A stretch of DNA of 64,000 nucleotides from Longimicrobium sp. (GCA_036377595.1 DASUYB010000088.1:54354-118353), one strand, 5' to 3'. Shown: positions 18,223 through 26,762, numbered from the stretch's first letter. Program-made: numbers and translations. Notes: a model not told the origin generated them from the letters alone.

Positions 18223-19230
18223 CTACCCCTCGTCGTACCGCCCCGCCTCCACCGTGTCGCGGACGCGCTGCACGTCGCGGCCGTGCACGCCCAGCGCGAG
18301 GATGAGCTCGATCCGCGCCTGCTGCCCGGTCATGTGGTCGGCGAAGATGCACCCCAACTCGCGCAGCTGGTGGCCGCCGCCCTCGTACGCGTAGGTGTCG
18401 AGCACCCGCCCCCGCGACGAACGGCTGGCGATGACCACGGGGCGGTCCGCCTCGATCCAGCGGTGGATGCCGGGGAGCACCGCGGGGGGCACGTTCCCCC
18501 GCCCCATCGCCTCCAGCACGATGCCGTGCGCGCCCGAGTCCAGGCTGGCCTCCACCAGCCGCGCGTCGGCGCCGGCCACGATCTTGATCAGGTCGACGGG
18601 GACGACCGGCTGCCGCGGCGCCAGCGTCGGCTTGCGGCGGCTCTCGCGGTAGAACAGCGCCTGCCCCTTGTCGGTGATCCCCAGTGGCCCCCAGTTGGGC
18701 GAGCGGAAGGTGCCGGCCTGCTCGGTGTGCGTTTTCACCACCTCGGCGCCCTGCACGATCTCCTCGTCCATCACCACCATCGTCCCCCGCCCGCGCGCCT
18801 CGGGAGCCGACGCCACCTCCACCGCACTCATCAGGTTCGCCGGGCCGTCCCACGACAGCTCCGACGAGTTGCGCATCGCCCCGGTGATCACGACGGGGAT
18901 CTCGGCCGGGAGCGAGCGGTCGAGGAGATACGCCGTCTCCTCGATGGTGTCGGTGCCGTGCGTCACCACCACGCCGTCCACGCCCTCGGCAAAGGCGTCG
19001 AGGATGGCGGCGCGCAGCTCCCACATCCGCTCGATGGTCATGTGCGGGCCGGGATGGCGCCCGAACTCGCGCACCTCCAGCTCCGCGACGGCGTCGATCC
19101 CCGGCACCGACTCGATGATCTCGCGCCCGGTCAGCCGGGGCACCGCGCCGCCCGCCTCGGGGTCGCGGCGCATGGAGATGGTGCCGCCGGTGGCGAGGAG
19201 AAGCACGCGCGGGAGCGGCCGCTCAGCCAC
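18223..19230 (-). CDS. L-asparaginase (type I/II family)
   Basis: A 335-residue bacterial asparaginase. The first catalytic Thr lies in LLATGGTIS (Thr17) and the second in VVTHGTDTIEETA (Thr93, Asp94). The middle carries ITGAMRNSSELSWDGPANL, the family's conserved helix. There is no signal peptide, suggesting a cytoplasmic, type-I-like enzyme that makes aspartate and ammonia. Its start overlaps the stop of the SDR gene by 8 bases; it is the third gene of the ferritin-like/SDR/asparaginase operon. Confidence 0.9.
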   Translation of the reverse strand: MAERPLPRVLLLATGGTISMRRDPEAGGAVPRLTGREIIESVPGIDAVAELEVREFGRHPGPHMTIERMWELRAAILDAFAEGVDGVVVTHGTDTIEETAYLLDRSLPAEIPVVITGAMRNSSELSWDGPANLMSAVEVASAPEARGRGTMVVMDEEIVQGAEVVKTHTEQAGTFRSPNWGPLGITDKGQALFYRESRRKPTLAPRQPVVPVDLIKIVAGADARLVEASLDSGAHGIVLEAMGRGNVPPAVLPGIHRWIEADRPVVIASRSSRGRVLDTYAYEGGGHQLRELGCIFADHMTGQQARIELILALGVHGRDVQRVRDTVEAGRYDEG

Positions 19231-19990
19231 AGAGCACGCTCCCGCCGTTCACGTTCAGGATCTCGCCGGTGACGTGCCGCGCCAGCGCCGAGCAGAGGAA
19301 GACGATCGGCCCCGCCACATCGTCGGCGCTGGCCACGCGGCCCAGCGGGATCGACGCCTCGATGCGCGCTCGGCCGGCCGCCATCGGCTTCTCGATCATC
19401 TCCGTGTCGGTCCACCCCGGCGCCACGCAGTTGACCGTGATCCCCCGCGGCGCCAGCTCGACGGCCACCGACTTGGTCAGGGAGATGAGGGCGCCCTTGG
19501 TGGCCGCGTAGTCGGCGTGGAACGACTCGCCTCGCTGCCCGGCGGTGGAGGAGACCAGCACGATGCGGCCGTTGGGGGTGACGAAGCGCGCCGCCAGCCG
19601 CACGGTGTGGAAGATGGAGTCCAGGTTCTGCTGGATGCTGCGGCGCCACTGCTCGTCGGTCATGTCGGCGATGGAGACGTCCTCGGCCACCCACACGCCG
19701 GCGTTGCCCACGAAGATGTCGATCCCCCCGAACTCCACCAGCGCGCGCTCGAACAGCAGCTCGGCGCCCCAGGGGGTGGAGATGTCGCCCGCCTGCGCGT
19801 ACGCCCGGCGCCCGAGCGCGCGCACCTCGGCGGCCACGGCCTCCGCCTCCTCCGCGCGATTGAGGTAGCCGACGCCCACGTCGGCGCCGGCGCGCGCCAG
19901 CATCAGCGCCGCGGCGCGCCCCACCCCGCGCGACGCGCCGCTCACCACGGCGCGCTTTCCCGTCAGTCCCAGGCTCAGGCCGCCGTCCAC
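19223..19990 (-). CDS. SDR-family oxidoreductase (FabG-like)
   Basis: A 255-residue classical short-chain dehydrogenase: the cofactor loop VVSGASRGVGRA, FVGNAGVW (NAG motif), the catalytic Ser in VLVSSTAG, Tyr and Lys in DYAATKGAL, the PG motif in CVAPGWTDTEM, and the C-terminal GEILNVNGGS. An Asn after the cofactor loop (YLNRAEEAE) suggests NADP(H) preference, but that is weak. I chose the GTG at 19990, preceded by GGAGCTGGGGGG, giving a 16-base overlap with the ferritin-like gene; longer frames upstream read through that gene. Substrate unknown. Confidence 0.85.
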   Translation of the reverse strand: MDGGLSLGLTGKRAVVSGASRGVGRAAALMLARAGADVGVGYLNRAEEAEAVAAEVRALGRRAYAQAGDISTPWGAELLFERALVEFGGIDIFVGNAGVWVAEDVSIADMTDEQWRRSIQQNLDSIFHTVRLAARFVTPNGRIVLVSSTAGQRGESFHADYAATKGALISLTKSVAVELAPRGITVNCVAPGWTDTEMIEKPMAAGRARIEASIPLGRVASADDVAGPIVFLCSALARHVTGEILNVNGGSVLCG

Positions 19991-20397
19991 TTGCCCCCCA
20001 GCTCCGCGGCGTGGTGCCGCTCCGTGTCCAGGATCTCGCGCAGCAGCGCCTCCGTCTGCGCGTCGATATCTCCGCTCTCCAGCATCCCCTCGTAGCGCGC
20101 TACCTCGCCCTCCTCGCGCCGCCGCGCCTCGTCCTCCCACCCCTCCAGCCGCGCCTCCCCCGGCGCGATGTCGCCCAGGTCGTCGAGCGCGGCACCCAGC
20201 TCCAGCAGCCGCGCCGTCAGCCGCGACAGGTGATGCTGCTCGTCGGCGTGCAGCTCGTTGAAGCGCTCGCTGAGCACCGCGTCGCCGCGCTCCTCGGCGG
20301 CGGCGGCGAGCGCGCGGTAGAACAGCGCGTGCTCCTTCTCCGCTCGCCGGGCATCCTGGAGCGCGTCGGTCAGGTCTTCCGGGAGTTCGTCCGGCAT
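19975..20397 (-). CDS. Ferritin-like / rubrerythrin-type diiron protein
   Basis: A 140-residue four-helix protein with Glu and Glu-x-x-His ligands spread as in rubrerythrin-like domains: AEKEHALFYRAL, HADEQHHLSRL, EEGEVARYEGML and DTERHHAAEL. There is no rubredoxin Cys module. Such proteins handle peroxide or store iron (family knowledge). It leads the three-gene operon; its stop lies inside the start of the SDR gene. Confidence 0.75.
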   Translation of the reverse strand: MPDELPEDLTDALQDARRAEKEHALFYRALAAAAEERGDAVLSERFNELHADEQHHLSRLTARLLELGAALDDLGDIAPGEARLEGWEDEARRREEGEVARYEGMLESGDIDAQTEALLREILDTERHHAAELGGKWTAA

Positions 20398-20474
20398 GTG
20401 AGATTGATGGAATCGGGATGATCGGCCGCGAAAAGTACGTCCCGCCGCCGCGCGGGACCAGAATCAATCCACCG

Positions 20475-20690
20475 ATGCGCACCTGGGCCATCTGCCTCCG
20501 ATCCGGAGATAACCCGGCATCGCTCGAGCGCCGCAAGCTGTACGAGGTCGTCCCCGACCCCGTCGCCGAGCGGTCCGGCTTCGTTCGCATCGTTGACGAG
20601 AGCGGAGAGGACTATCTCCATCCCCGATCATCGTTCCATCTCGTCGATCTGCCCGGCAAGGTAGACGCCGTCTTGCGGCAATCGCCCTGA
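20475..20690 (+). CDS. Conserved small protein, function unknown
   Basis: A 71-residue protein beginning MRTWAICLRSGDNPASLERRK and containing LYEVVPDPVAERSGFVRIVDESGEDYLHP. It matches a widespread small-protein family in which a Cys-containing strand, ASLERRKxY and a DESGEDYLxP motif are constant; I know of no assigned function. The frame is open to an ATG at 20418, but the family's usual start corresponds to 20475. Confidence 0.7.
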   Translation: MRTWAICLRSGDNPASLERRKLYEVVPDPVAERSGFVRIVDESGEDYLHPRSSFHLVDLPGKVDAVLRQSP

Positions 20691-20819
20691 TTCAAACGAC
20701 GCGGCGGACGCTGACAGGATCGGTGCGGCGCGCCGGGCATGTGGCTTGCGCCCCGGACGCGGCCCGGCGGCCGCGGCTGCGGCCTGATGTCAGGGGAGAT
20801 CACGAGCAAGGAGCGGGAG

Positions 20820-21137
20820 ATGACGGGGAAGCGGCTGGCCGCGGTGCTGGGCGTGGTGGCGATGCTGGGCGCGGCGTGCAGCAAGCAGGGCGGCGGCGAC
20901 TACCAGGGCGGCAGCGAGGGAGCGACGGGCGATACCACGGGGATGAACGGCGGCGCAAACAGCGGCAGCAACTCCGACCAGGCTAGCCCGCAGCCCGCCG
21001 CCACGCCGTCGACCGTGCCCCCGGTGCAGGCGCCGCCCGCGTCGGAGACGGGGCCGAACACCATCTCCAGCCCGTCGGGGAGCGGCACGCCCGCGCACAT
21101 GGGCGGCACGCGCGACACCACCGGCAAGCGTCCCTGA
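20820..21137 (+). CDS. Small Gly/Ser/Pro-rich lipoprotein
   Basis: A 105-residue protein with signal peptide LAAVLGVVAMLGAAC (lipidated Cys19) after a good ribosome site (AAGGAGCGGGAG). The mature ~85 residues are low-complexity Gly, Ser, Thr and Pro with no recognisable domain. Probably an envelope lipoprotein with a disordered tail. A strong hairpin with a U-rich tail follows. Confidence 0.65.
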   Translation: MTGKRLAAVLGVVAMLGAACSKQGGGDYQGGSEGATGDTTGMNGGANSGSNSDQASPQPAATPSTVPPVQAPPASETGPNTISSPSGSGTPAHMGGTRDTTGKRP

Positions 21138-21157
21138 CTGCGTCGCGTCGCGGGGAA

Positions 21158-21196
21158 GAACGGGTGCGGGGCACGCCCCGCACCCGTTCCTTTGTT
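21158..21196 (+). terminator. Intrinsic terminator
   Basis: A 14-bp perfect stem, GAACGGGTGCGGGG / CCCCGCACCCGTTC, around a 4-base loop (21158-21189), followed by CTTTGTT. It lies 20 bases past the lipoprotein stop, on the plus strand. Confidence 0.7.
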
Positions 21197-21248
21197 CATT
21201 GGCTCGGAAGTTGACATTGCGGCGCCCCGGGAGAGGAGGCGACCGCAG

Positions 21249-21683
21249 ATGAAGGACCGGTTCCGGCGCTTCGCGCAGGCGGTGTCGAACGTGGTCGGCT
21301 CGGCGTGGACGTTCATCGCCGCCGTGCTGGTGATCCTGGCGTGGGCGGTCACCGGGCCGATGTTCGGCTACTCGAACACCTGGCAGCTGATCATCAACAC
21401 CGGCACCACCATCGTCACCTTCCTGATGGTGTTCCTCATCCAGAACACGCAGAACCGCGACGCCAAGGCCATCCACCTGAAGCTCGACGAGTTGCTGCGC
21501 GCCGTGGCCAAGGCGCGCACCGGGCTGGTGGACGTGGAGTCGATGTCCGACGAGGAGCTGGCGAAGCTGCAAGAGGAGTTCCACCGCCTGCGCGAGCACA
21601 AGCAGTGGGAGGAGGAGCACTTCCCCAGCCACCGCGACCGCCGCCGGACCGGCCGCCGCGCCGAGGACCAGGTGGAGGAGTGA
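21249..21683 (+). CDS. Low-affinity iron permease family protein
   Basis: A 144-residue membrane protein. Two transmembrane helices (residues ~17-36, TFIAAVLVILAWAVTGPMFG, and ~47-64, TTIVTFLMVFLIQNTQNRD) match the low-affinity iron permease domain, here in the short bacterial form. The rest is an acidic helical tail (LKLDELLRAVAKAR, DEELAKLQEEFHRLREH). Start at the ATG after GAGGAGG. Iron transport by this short form is family-level inference only. Confidence 0.8.
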   Translation: MKDRFRRFAQAVSNVVGSAWTFIAAVLVILAWAVTGPMFGYSNTWQLIINTGTTIVTFLMVFLIQNTQNRDAKAIHLKLDELLRAVAKARTGLVDVESMSDEELAKLQEEFHRLREHKQWEEEHFPSHRDRRRTGRRAEDQVEE

Positions 21684-21699
21684 CCCCCGAAGACGTTGA

Positions 21700-21774
21700 T
21701 TTCACGCAGAGTCAGCAGGGTCAGCAGAGAGACTGACTGCAGTTCTCTGCTGACCCTGCTGACTCTGCATGAAA
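21700..21774. repeat. CACGCAGAG-type palindrome
   Basis: Arms starting TTTCACGCAGAGTCAGCAGG and ending CCTGCTGACTCTGCATGAAA, nearly perfect over ~30 bases. It lies in the gap between the convergent iron-permease-like gene and the small gene at 21822. Confidence 0.85.
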
Positions 21775-21821
21775 CCAATCTTTTCAGATTTTCGGGATGA
21801 TGCTCCGCCCGCCGCGACGCA

Positions 21822-22139
21822 CTATTCCTTCCCCGCGTCTCCCGAATCCTTGCGCGTCAGCCGCTGGAGGTTCGCGCGCGTCTGCTCGATCACCTTGCGT
21901 GTATGGTCGATCACCGCGCGGGTATGGTCCAGGAGCGCGTTGACGTCGCGGTCGTGCGCCGTCCGCTCGGGCGAATCGGCATCCTCCGTCTTCCCGCCGT
22001 CCTTCTTCGCCTTCCCGGGCTTCGCCGCCTCGCCCGCTTCTCCGGCGGCGGGCGCGGGGTTGCCGCCGCGCACCTCCTTCACGGTGTTCGCCAGCGACTT
22101 GCGGATGCGGGCGGCGCGCTCGACGGGATCGTCAGCCAT
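21822..22139 (-). CDS. Small charged helical protein
   Basis: A 105-residue cytoplasmic protein: an N-terminal helix (PVERAARIRKSLANTVKEV), an Ala/Gly/Lys/Glu-rich linker, and a C-terminal helix with a 7-residue pattern (LLDHTRAVIDHTRKVIEQTRAN) typical of a coiled coil. Ribosome site GGAGCG. Its start overlaps the stop of the histidine kinase gene by 8 bases, so it is likely made with the kinase and may be its partner; no family recognised. Confidence 0.6.
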   Translation of the reverse strand: MADDPVERAARIRKSLANTVKEVRGGNPAPAAGEAGEAAKPGKAKKDGGKTEDADSPERTAHDRDVNALLDHTRAVIDHTRKVIEQTRANLQRLTRKDSGDAGKE

Positions 22140-24021
22140 AACGCTCCCGGCTCCTTCCCGGCTCCGCTTCCCTCTCCCCGGGCCGATCGCCGCCGTCCTC
22201 GTCCGCCGCGCGGTGCGCCTGCACACCCACGCGCTCGCTCTGGCGCAGCAGCCGGGCGGCCACGGCCACGGCGGCGTCCGCGCCCTCGCCAGCGGGCAGG
22301 TGCGCGCGGATGCACCCCTCCACCTCTTCGCGCAGCACCTCGAAGTCGCGCCGCAGCTCGGTCTCGTCCCAGTCCAGCCGCTGGCGCTGCTCGGCGTGCA
22401 GCTCGGCCACCAGGCGCTGGATGCGGGTGCCGTCGCGCAGCAGCCGCGGCGCGTCCTCGGCGCTGCCGCCCAGCACCACCATCGACTGCGCCACGTCGGC
22501 CACCAGGGTGGCTGCGTGATTCAGCAGGTCCACGTCGGTGGCGCCACGCGCGTGCGGCACCTGCGGGTCGCTGCGAACGCGGCGCACGTACGACTCCATC
22601 ACGACGTCCACGTGGCAGGTCAGCGCGCTTCCCGCCGCCTCGATGGCCCACCCGGCGCGGCGGCGGGTGCGCTCGTCGCGGCCCACCTCGCTCTCCGGCG
22701 CCGCGGGAAGCCAGAGGGTGAAGCACGAGCCCTGCCCCGGCACGCTGCGCACCGTCACGTCGCCGCCCATCAGCCGCGCCAGCTGCCGGGCGACGGTCAG
22801 CCCCAGCCCCGCGCCGCCCTCGGTGCGCGTGTGCCCGCTCTCGCCCTGGCGGAAGGGCTCGAACAGCTCGTCCATCCGCCGCGGATCGATCCCGATCCCC
22901 GTGTCCTCGACCTCCACGCACGCCCACGGCCCACGGCCCGCCACCCACGCGCCGGGATCGGCGGAAGCGGCCACGCCGCAGCTCACGCGCACCGAGCCGC
23001 CGCGCCGGGTGAACTTCACCGCGTTGGAAAGGAGATGGTCCAGCACCTGGCCCACGCGCCCCACGTCGCCCAGGTAGAAGGCGGGGTTCGACGGCGCGCA
23101 GCCGTCGTGCAGCGCCACGCCCCCGTCCGCGGCGAAGGCGCGGGCGCGCGAGAGGGCCTCGTCCACCGCCTCCTGCACCGACGCGCGCTCGCGGGCCACC
23201 GTCATGCGGCCGGACTCCAATCGCGCCAGGTCCAGCACCTGGTCCACCATCGCCAGCAGCTGCGCGCCGGCGGTGCGCACGCGGCCCAGGTGCTCGCGCT
23301 GCTCCCCGGTCAGCGGCCCGGCGATCTCCAGCTCCATCAGGTCCACGTAGCCCAGCACCGCGTTCAGCGGGGTGCGCATCTCGTGGCTCATGGCCGCCAG
23401 GAACTCGCTCTTGGTGCGGCTGGCCTCCTCGGCCTGGGCGCGGGCGCGCTCGGCGGCGCGGTACAGCCGGGCGTTGTCGATGGAGATGGCGGCGCGGCGG
23501 GCCAGGTCCTCCGCCAGCTCCAGGTCTCCCTCGTCGTAGGGGGAGTGCTCGGCGCTGACGAAGGTCATGGCGCCCAGCACCTGCCCGCGCGCCGTCATCG
23601 GGGCCACGATCACGGAGCCGATCCCCAGCGCCCGCAGCGTGCGCAGGTGGTCGGGGTCGCGCGCGGCGGCGGCCACCATCTCGTCGCTGACGTGGGGGAT
23701 CAGCTCCGGGCGGCCGGTGCGCACGACGACGGGCACGCCGAGGGGGTCCTCGATCCGCGGCGGCCACCCGGAAACCAGGCGGCGGGCCAGCGGCTGCAGC
23801 GCGGGGTCGGGATGGACCACGGCCAGGCGGCGCATGGTGCCGTCGTCCTCCACCAGGTCGACGATGCACCACCCGCCCAGGTGCGGCAGCGCCAGCGCGG
23901 CCACGGTGCCCAGCGTGGTCTCGTAGTCGAGCGAATCGGCAAGCAGGCGGCTGGCCTCGGCGAGGTACGCACCCCCCGCCAGCGCCGCCGTGCCCGCCGC
24001 CTTCCGCCCGCCCTCGCGCAT
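22132..24021 (-). CDS. GAF-domain sensor histidine kinase
   Basis: A 629-residue soluble hybrid: GAF domain (~25-185), coiled linker, H-box KSEFLAAMSHEMRTPLN with His213, then an HATPase domain with N box LDHLLSNAVKFT, DTGIGI, and GAGLGLTVARQLA. A further ~180-residue helical domain follows (ELHAEQRQRLDWDETELRRDFEV as landmark), which resembles the RsbRD-type sensory helical fold. There is no transmembrane segment, so it senses an internal signal. No response regulator is adjacent. I chose the ATG at 24021 with GGAGCGCGGG upstream; the longer open frame to 24237 overlaps the GNAT gene. Confidence 0.87.
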   Translation of the reverse strand: MREGGRKAAGTAALAGGAYLAEASRLLADSLDYETTLGTVAALALPHLGGWCIVDLVEDDGTMRRLAVVHPDPALQPLARRLVSGWPPRIEDPLGVPVVVRTGRPELIPHVSDEMVAAAARDPDHLRTLRALGIGSVIVAPMTARGQVLGAMTFVSAEHSPYDEGDLELAEDLARRAAISIDNARLYRAAERARAQAEEASRTKSEFLAAMSHEMRTPLNAVLGYVDLMELEIAGPLTGEQREHLGRVRTAGAQLLAMVDQVLDLARLESGRMTVARERASVQEAVDEALSRARAFAADGGVALHDGCAPSNPAFYLGDVGRVGQVLDHLLSNAVKFTRRGGSVRVSCGVAASADPGAWVAGRGPWACVEVEDTGIGIDPRRMDELFEPFRQGESGHTRTEGGAGLGLTVARQLARLMGGDVTVRSVPGQGSCFTLWLPAAPESEVGRDERTRRRAGWAIEAAGSALTCHVDVVMESYVRRVRSDPQVPHARGATDVDLLNHAATLVADVAQSMVVLGGSAEDAPRLLRDGTRIQRLVAELHAEQRQRLDWDETELRRDFEVLREEVEGCIRAHLPAGEGADAAVAVAARLLRQSERVGVQAHRAADEDGGDRPGEREAEPGRSRERYG

Positions 24022-24136
24022 TCGCCCGCGCTCCGTGGGTGTCTCCGGCCCGCGCTCCGAGGCGCATTCGGTCCGCGCAGGAGGCAAGACGCGTGCAACG
24101 CACGTCCCCGAGTCGGCGAGCAGCGTTGGGGCCGAG

Positions 24137-24688
24137 TCACTCCATCTGGAGGAGATCGAACCGCATGCTGATGGGGACACCGGAAGCATCCGGATGAGCT
24201 TCCTCCCTCCGCTTCTGTACGACCCGATTGCGTACAAACCCTTGGCGCGCGTACCAGCCCTCCAGATCCGGTTTCGCGTCGACCGTCACGTAGCGGGCCC
24301 CGATCCTCGCGCATTCGCGGCGGGCAAACGTGAGCGCATAGGCCACGAGGGATTGCCCGAGTCCGCATCCTGCGAAGCGGCGGTCGACGCCGAGCTGCGC
24401 AATCTTGATCGCCGGCAGGGAACGATATCGAATGCCCGGGTCTTTCTCGCGCGTACCCAGTTCCACCAGGTCCGCGGTGGTCGTGAGGTAGCCGGCGAGT
24501 ATCCCTTTGACGAAAAACAGGCGAGTGGCGGACAGGCGACGGCAGTGGTCGCGCCACGCACGCTCGTAGAGATACTCGTTCTGCTCGGCGCGCCCACAGT
24601 CAAACCCACCGGGCGGTTCCCCATCCAGCGGAACGACGTCGATGTCGCCTTCGCTCCACCCGGCAGCAGGGTCGTAGAACGAGTGCAT
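24137..24688 (-). CDS. GNAT-family N-acetyltransferase
   Basis: A 183-residue acetyltransferase. The acetyl-CoA loop is LGVDRRFAGCGLGQSLVAYAL; the downstream strand and helix YVTVDAKPDLEGWYARQGF complete the fold. The N-terminal part (PGGFDCGRAEQNEYLYERA) and VKGILAGYLTT resemble the TacT/ribosomal-type GNAT subgroup often paired with DUF1778 antitoxins, but no DUF1778 gene is present. An intrinsic terminator ends only 14 bases before the ATG, leaving no room for a normal promoter and leader. Confidence 0.8.
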   Translation of the reverse strand: MHSFYDPAAGWSEGDIDVVPLDGEPPGGFDCGRAEQNEYLYERAWRDHCRRLSATRLFFVKGILAGYLTTTADLVELGTREKDPGIRYRSLPAIKIAQLGVDRRFAGCGLGQSLVAYALTFARRECARIGARYVTVDAKPDLEGWYARQGFVRNRVVQKRREEAHPDASGVPISMRFDLLQME

Positions 24689-24701
24689 TGTGGGATCCGG
24701 C

Positions 24702-24738
24702 AAAAGAAAACCCGGGCAGGTCGGTCGACGTGCCCGGG
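24702..24738 (-). terminator. Intrinsic terminator just upstream of the GNAT gene
   Basis: On the minus strand, stem CCCGGGCA ... TGCCCGGG (24738-24711) is followed by TTTTCTTTTG (24710-24701), a textbook factor-independent terminator. It ends the transcript of the 59-residue gene and sits right in front of the GNAT start codon. Confidence 0.85.
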
Positions 24739-24761
24739 ATTGAACAGCGGACGTGCGCAGT

Positions 24762-24941
24762 TCAGCTGCGTTTCTTCCTCTTCTCCACCAGCGCGAGCTC
24801 CCGTTCGACCAGGAACTCCATGCGACGCATGCGCTCGAACGTCTTGCGGCGTTCCGGCGTGTCGGGAGACCCGTTCTCCAGTTCCTCCAAGACTTCCCGC
24901 GACCCTTCCTCGGTGAAGGGCGGCGTCCGCTCAAGGCCCAT
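24762..24941 (-). CDS. 59-residue charged helical protein
   Basis: A short gene with its own promoter (24969-24997), ribosome site (GGAGTGCG) and terminator. The product begins MGLERTPPFTEEGSREVLEE and ends RELALVEKRKKRS: two predicted helices with a strongly basic tail. Family not recognised. It could be a small DNA- or RNA-binding protein or the antitoxin-like partner of the GNAT gene, but the terminator between them speaks against a simple operon. Confidence 0.65.
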   Translation of the reverse strand: MGLERTPPFTEEGSREVLEELENGSPDTPERRKTFERMRRMEFLVERELALVEKRKKRS

Positions 24942-24968
24942 GTCGCACTCCAGGTACGGGTGGAACTA

Positions 24969-24997
24969 AACATAGTATACGCGCTTGAAGTCGTCAA
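24969..24997 (-). promoter_or_regulatory. Sigma70-type promoter of the 59-residue gene
   Basis: On the minus strand TTGACG (24997-24992), 17 bases, TATGTT (24974-24969), in a locally AT-rich patch with an overlapping TATACT. The predicted start of transcription is ~20 bases before the ATG at 24941. Confidence 0.65.
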
Positions 24998-25059
24998 GGC
25001 TGCGCCGGATGCCGGCCCGCCCGGTCGACCGGCGGTGGATTTCCGCGCAATCTGTTTGC

Positions 25060-25089
25060 TTGCACCCGCCGGCGGGCGCGGCCTACCTT
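25060..25089 (+). promoter_or_regulatory. Putative promoter of the MFS exporter gene
   Basis: TTGCAC (25060-25065), 18 bases, TACCTT (25084-25089), about 60 bases before the ATG at 25150. Moderate match to sigma70 consensus. Confidence 0.4.
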
Positions 25090-25149
25090 CGTCGCTCCCG
25101 ATTGACAGACCTTCGGCGCGAGCGCGGCCATGCACGCGGTTCCGGCGAG

Positions 25150-26757
25150 ATGAGCACCCACGCCATGCACGCGCCCTGCGACGAGGGCGTCGTCCGCAGC
25201 GCGCGCGCGCCCGCCTCCGCCGCGCAGACGGCGGCGGGGGGATGGGTGCTCGCCGCGGCCATCCTCGGCTCCAGCATGTCGTTCGTCGACGGCACGGTGG
25301 TGAACGTCGCCCTTCCCGTGCTGCAGCGCGCGCTGGGCGCGGACGTGGCCGGCGTGCAGTGGGTGGTGGAGTCGTACGCGCTCCTCCTCTCCGCGCTCCT
25401 GCTGGTCGGCGGCGCGCTGGGAGATCGGTATGGGCGGAGACTGGTCTTCGGCGCGGGCGTGCTGCTGTTCGGCGTCGCGTCCGTCGCGTGCGGGCTGGCG
25501 CCCTCGCTGCCGTGGCTGATCGCCGCGCGCGCGGTGCAGGGCGTGGGCGGGGCGCTGCTGGTGCCGGGGAGCCTAGCGCTGATCAGCGCGTCGTTCCCGC
25601 CGGAGAAGCGCGGCCGCGCGATCGGGACGTGGTCGGGATCGACGGCCATCGCCGCGGGGCTGGGGCCGGTGCTGGGCGGCTGGCTGGTGGAGCACGCGTC
25701 GTGGCGATGGATCTTCTACATCAACGTTCCCTTCACCGCGGCGGTGCTGGCGATCCTGGCGCTGCGCGTATGCGAGAGCCGCGACGACGAGGCGGCCGGC
25801 GCGCGGCTCGACCTGGCCGGCGCCGCGCTGGCGACGGTGGGTCTCGGCGGGATCACCCTCGCGCTGGTGGAGTCGTCGCGGCTGGGATGGGGGTCGCCGC
25901 TGGTGCTGGGGGGGATGATCGGCGGCGTGGTGGCGCTGGCGGCGTTTGTGGCCGTCGAGCACCGGGCGCGGGCGCCGATGGTTCCGCCGGAGCTCTTCCG
26001 CTCGCGCACCTTCACCGGCGCCAACCTGCTGACGCTGCTGCTGTACGCGGCGCTGGGCGGGGCGATGTTCTTCATCCCCTTCGACCTGATCGACGTGCAG
26101 GGCTACGGCGCGGCGGCCGCGGGCGCCGCGTTTCTTCCCTTCATCGTGCTGATGTCGCTGCTGTCACGCTGGGCGGGCGGGCTGGTGGACCGCTTCGGCG
26201 CGCGGCTGCCGCTCACCGTCGGCCCGCTCGTGGCCGCGGGGGGACTCGCGCTCTACACGCTGCCGGGGATCGGCGGGAGCTACTGGGCCACCTTCTTCCC
26301 CGCCGTGGTGGTGCTGGGGCTGGGGATGACGATCGCCGTGGCGCCGCTGACCACCGCGGTGATGGGCGCCGTCGAGCAGCGCCACGCCGGCGCCGCGTCG
26401 GGGGTGAACAACGCCGTGTCGCGCGCCGCGGGACTGCTGGCGATCGCCGTGTTCGGGCTGATCGCCGTCGGCGCGTTCGGCGATGCGCTCCCTGGCCGGC
26501 TCCGCGCGCACGCCGTCCCCGCCGACGCGGCGAGCGCGGTCCAGACGCAGCGGATCCGCCTCGCCGCCGCCGAGGCGCCGGAGAACGCGCCCCCCGCCGT
26601 CCGCGCCGCCGCCGCCCGCGCCGTGGACGAGGCGTTCGTGCACGCCTTCCGCGTGGTGATGCTGGTGGCCGCGGGGATGGCGGCCGCGAGCGGCGTCATC
26701 GGCTGGGCGATGATCGAGCCCATCCGCCCGAAACGCCGGCAATCATCGAGCGGGTAA
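25150..26757 (+). CDS. DHA2-type MFS drug exporter (14 TM, EmrB/QacA-like)
   Basis: A 535-residue major-facilitator protein with about 14 hydrophobic helices. Motif D1-like SSMSFVDGTVVNVALPVL in helix 1, motif A GGALGDRYGRRLVF between helices 2 and 3, and motif C GLGPVLGGWLVEHASWRWIF in helix 5 are the hallmarks of the proton-driven EmrB/QacA exporters. The C-terminal region before the last helix is Ala-rich and exposed. No adaptor (EmrA) or TetR gene is adjacent, so the substrate is open. Ribosome site weak. Confidence 0.88.
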   Translation: MSTHAMHAPCDEGVVRSARAPASAAQTAAGGWVLAAAILGSSMSFVDGTVVNVALPVLQRALGADVAGVQWVVESYALLLSALLLVGGALGDRYGRRLVFGAGVLLFGVASVACGLAPSLPWLIAARAVQGVGGALLVPGSLALISASFPPEKRGRAIGTWSGSTAIAAGLGPVLGGWLVEHASWRWIFYINVPFTAAVLAILALRVCESRDDEAAGARLDLAGAALATVGLGGITLALVESSRLGWGSPLVLGGMIGGVVALAAFVAVEHRARAPMVPPELFRSRTFTGANLLTLLLYAALGGAMFFIPFDLIDVQGYGAAAAGAAFLPFIVLMSLLSRWAGGLVDRFGARLPLTVGPLVAAGGLALYTLPGIGGSYWATFFPAVVVLGLGMTIAVAPLTTAVMGAVEQRHAGAASGVNNAVSRAAGLLAIAVFGLIAVGAFGDALPGRLRAHAVPADAASAVQTQRIRLAAAEAPENAPPAVRAAAARAVDEAFVHAFRVVMLVAAGMAAASGVIGWAMIEPIRPKRRQSSSG

Positions 26758-26762
26758 GAACA

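Noticed and set aside
21769..24171. An 800-codon plus-strand open frame opposite the histidine kinase
   Set aside because: Composition is His/Gln/Arg/Ala-rich without domains; the minus strand encodes an obvious kinase.
24137..24941. GNAT plus 59-residue gene as a TacAT-type toxin-antitoxin pair
   Set aside because: The small protein is not a DUF1778/ribbon-helix-helix protein and an intrinsic terminator separates the two; kept only as an outside possibility.
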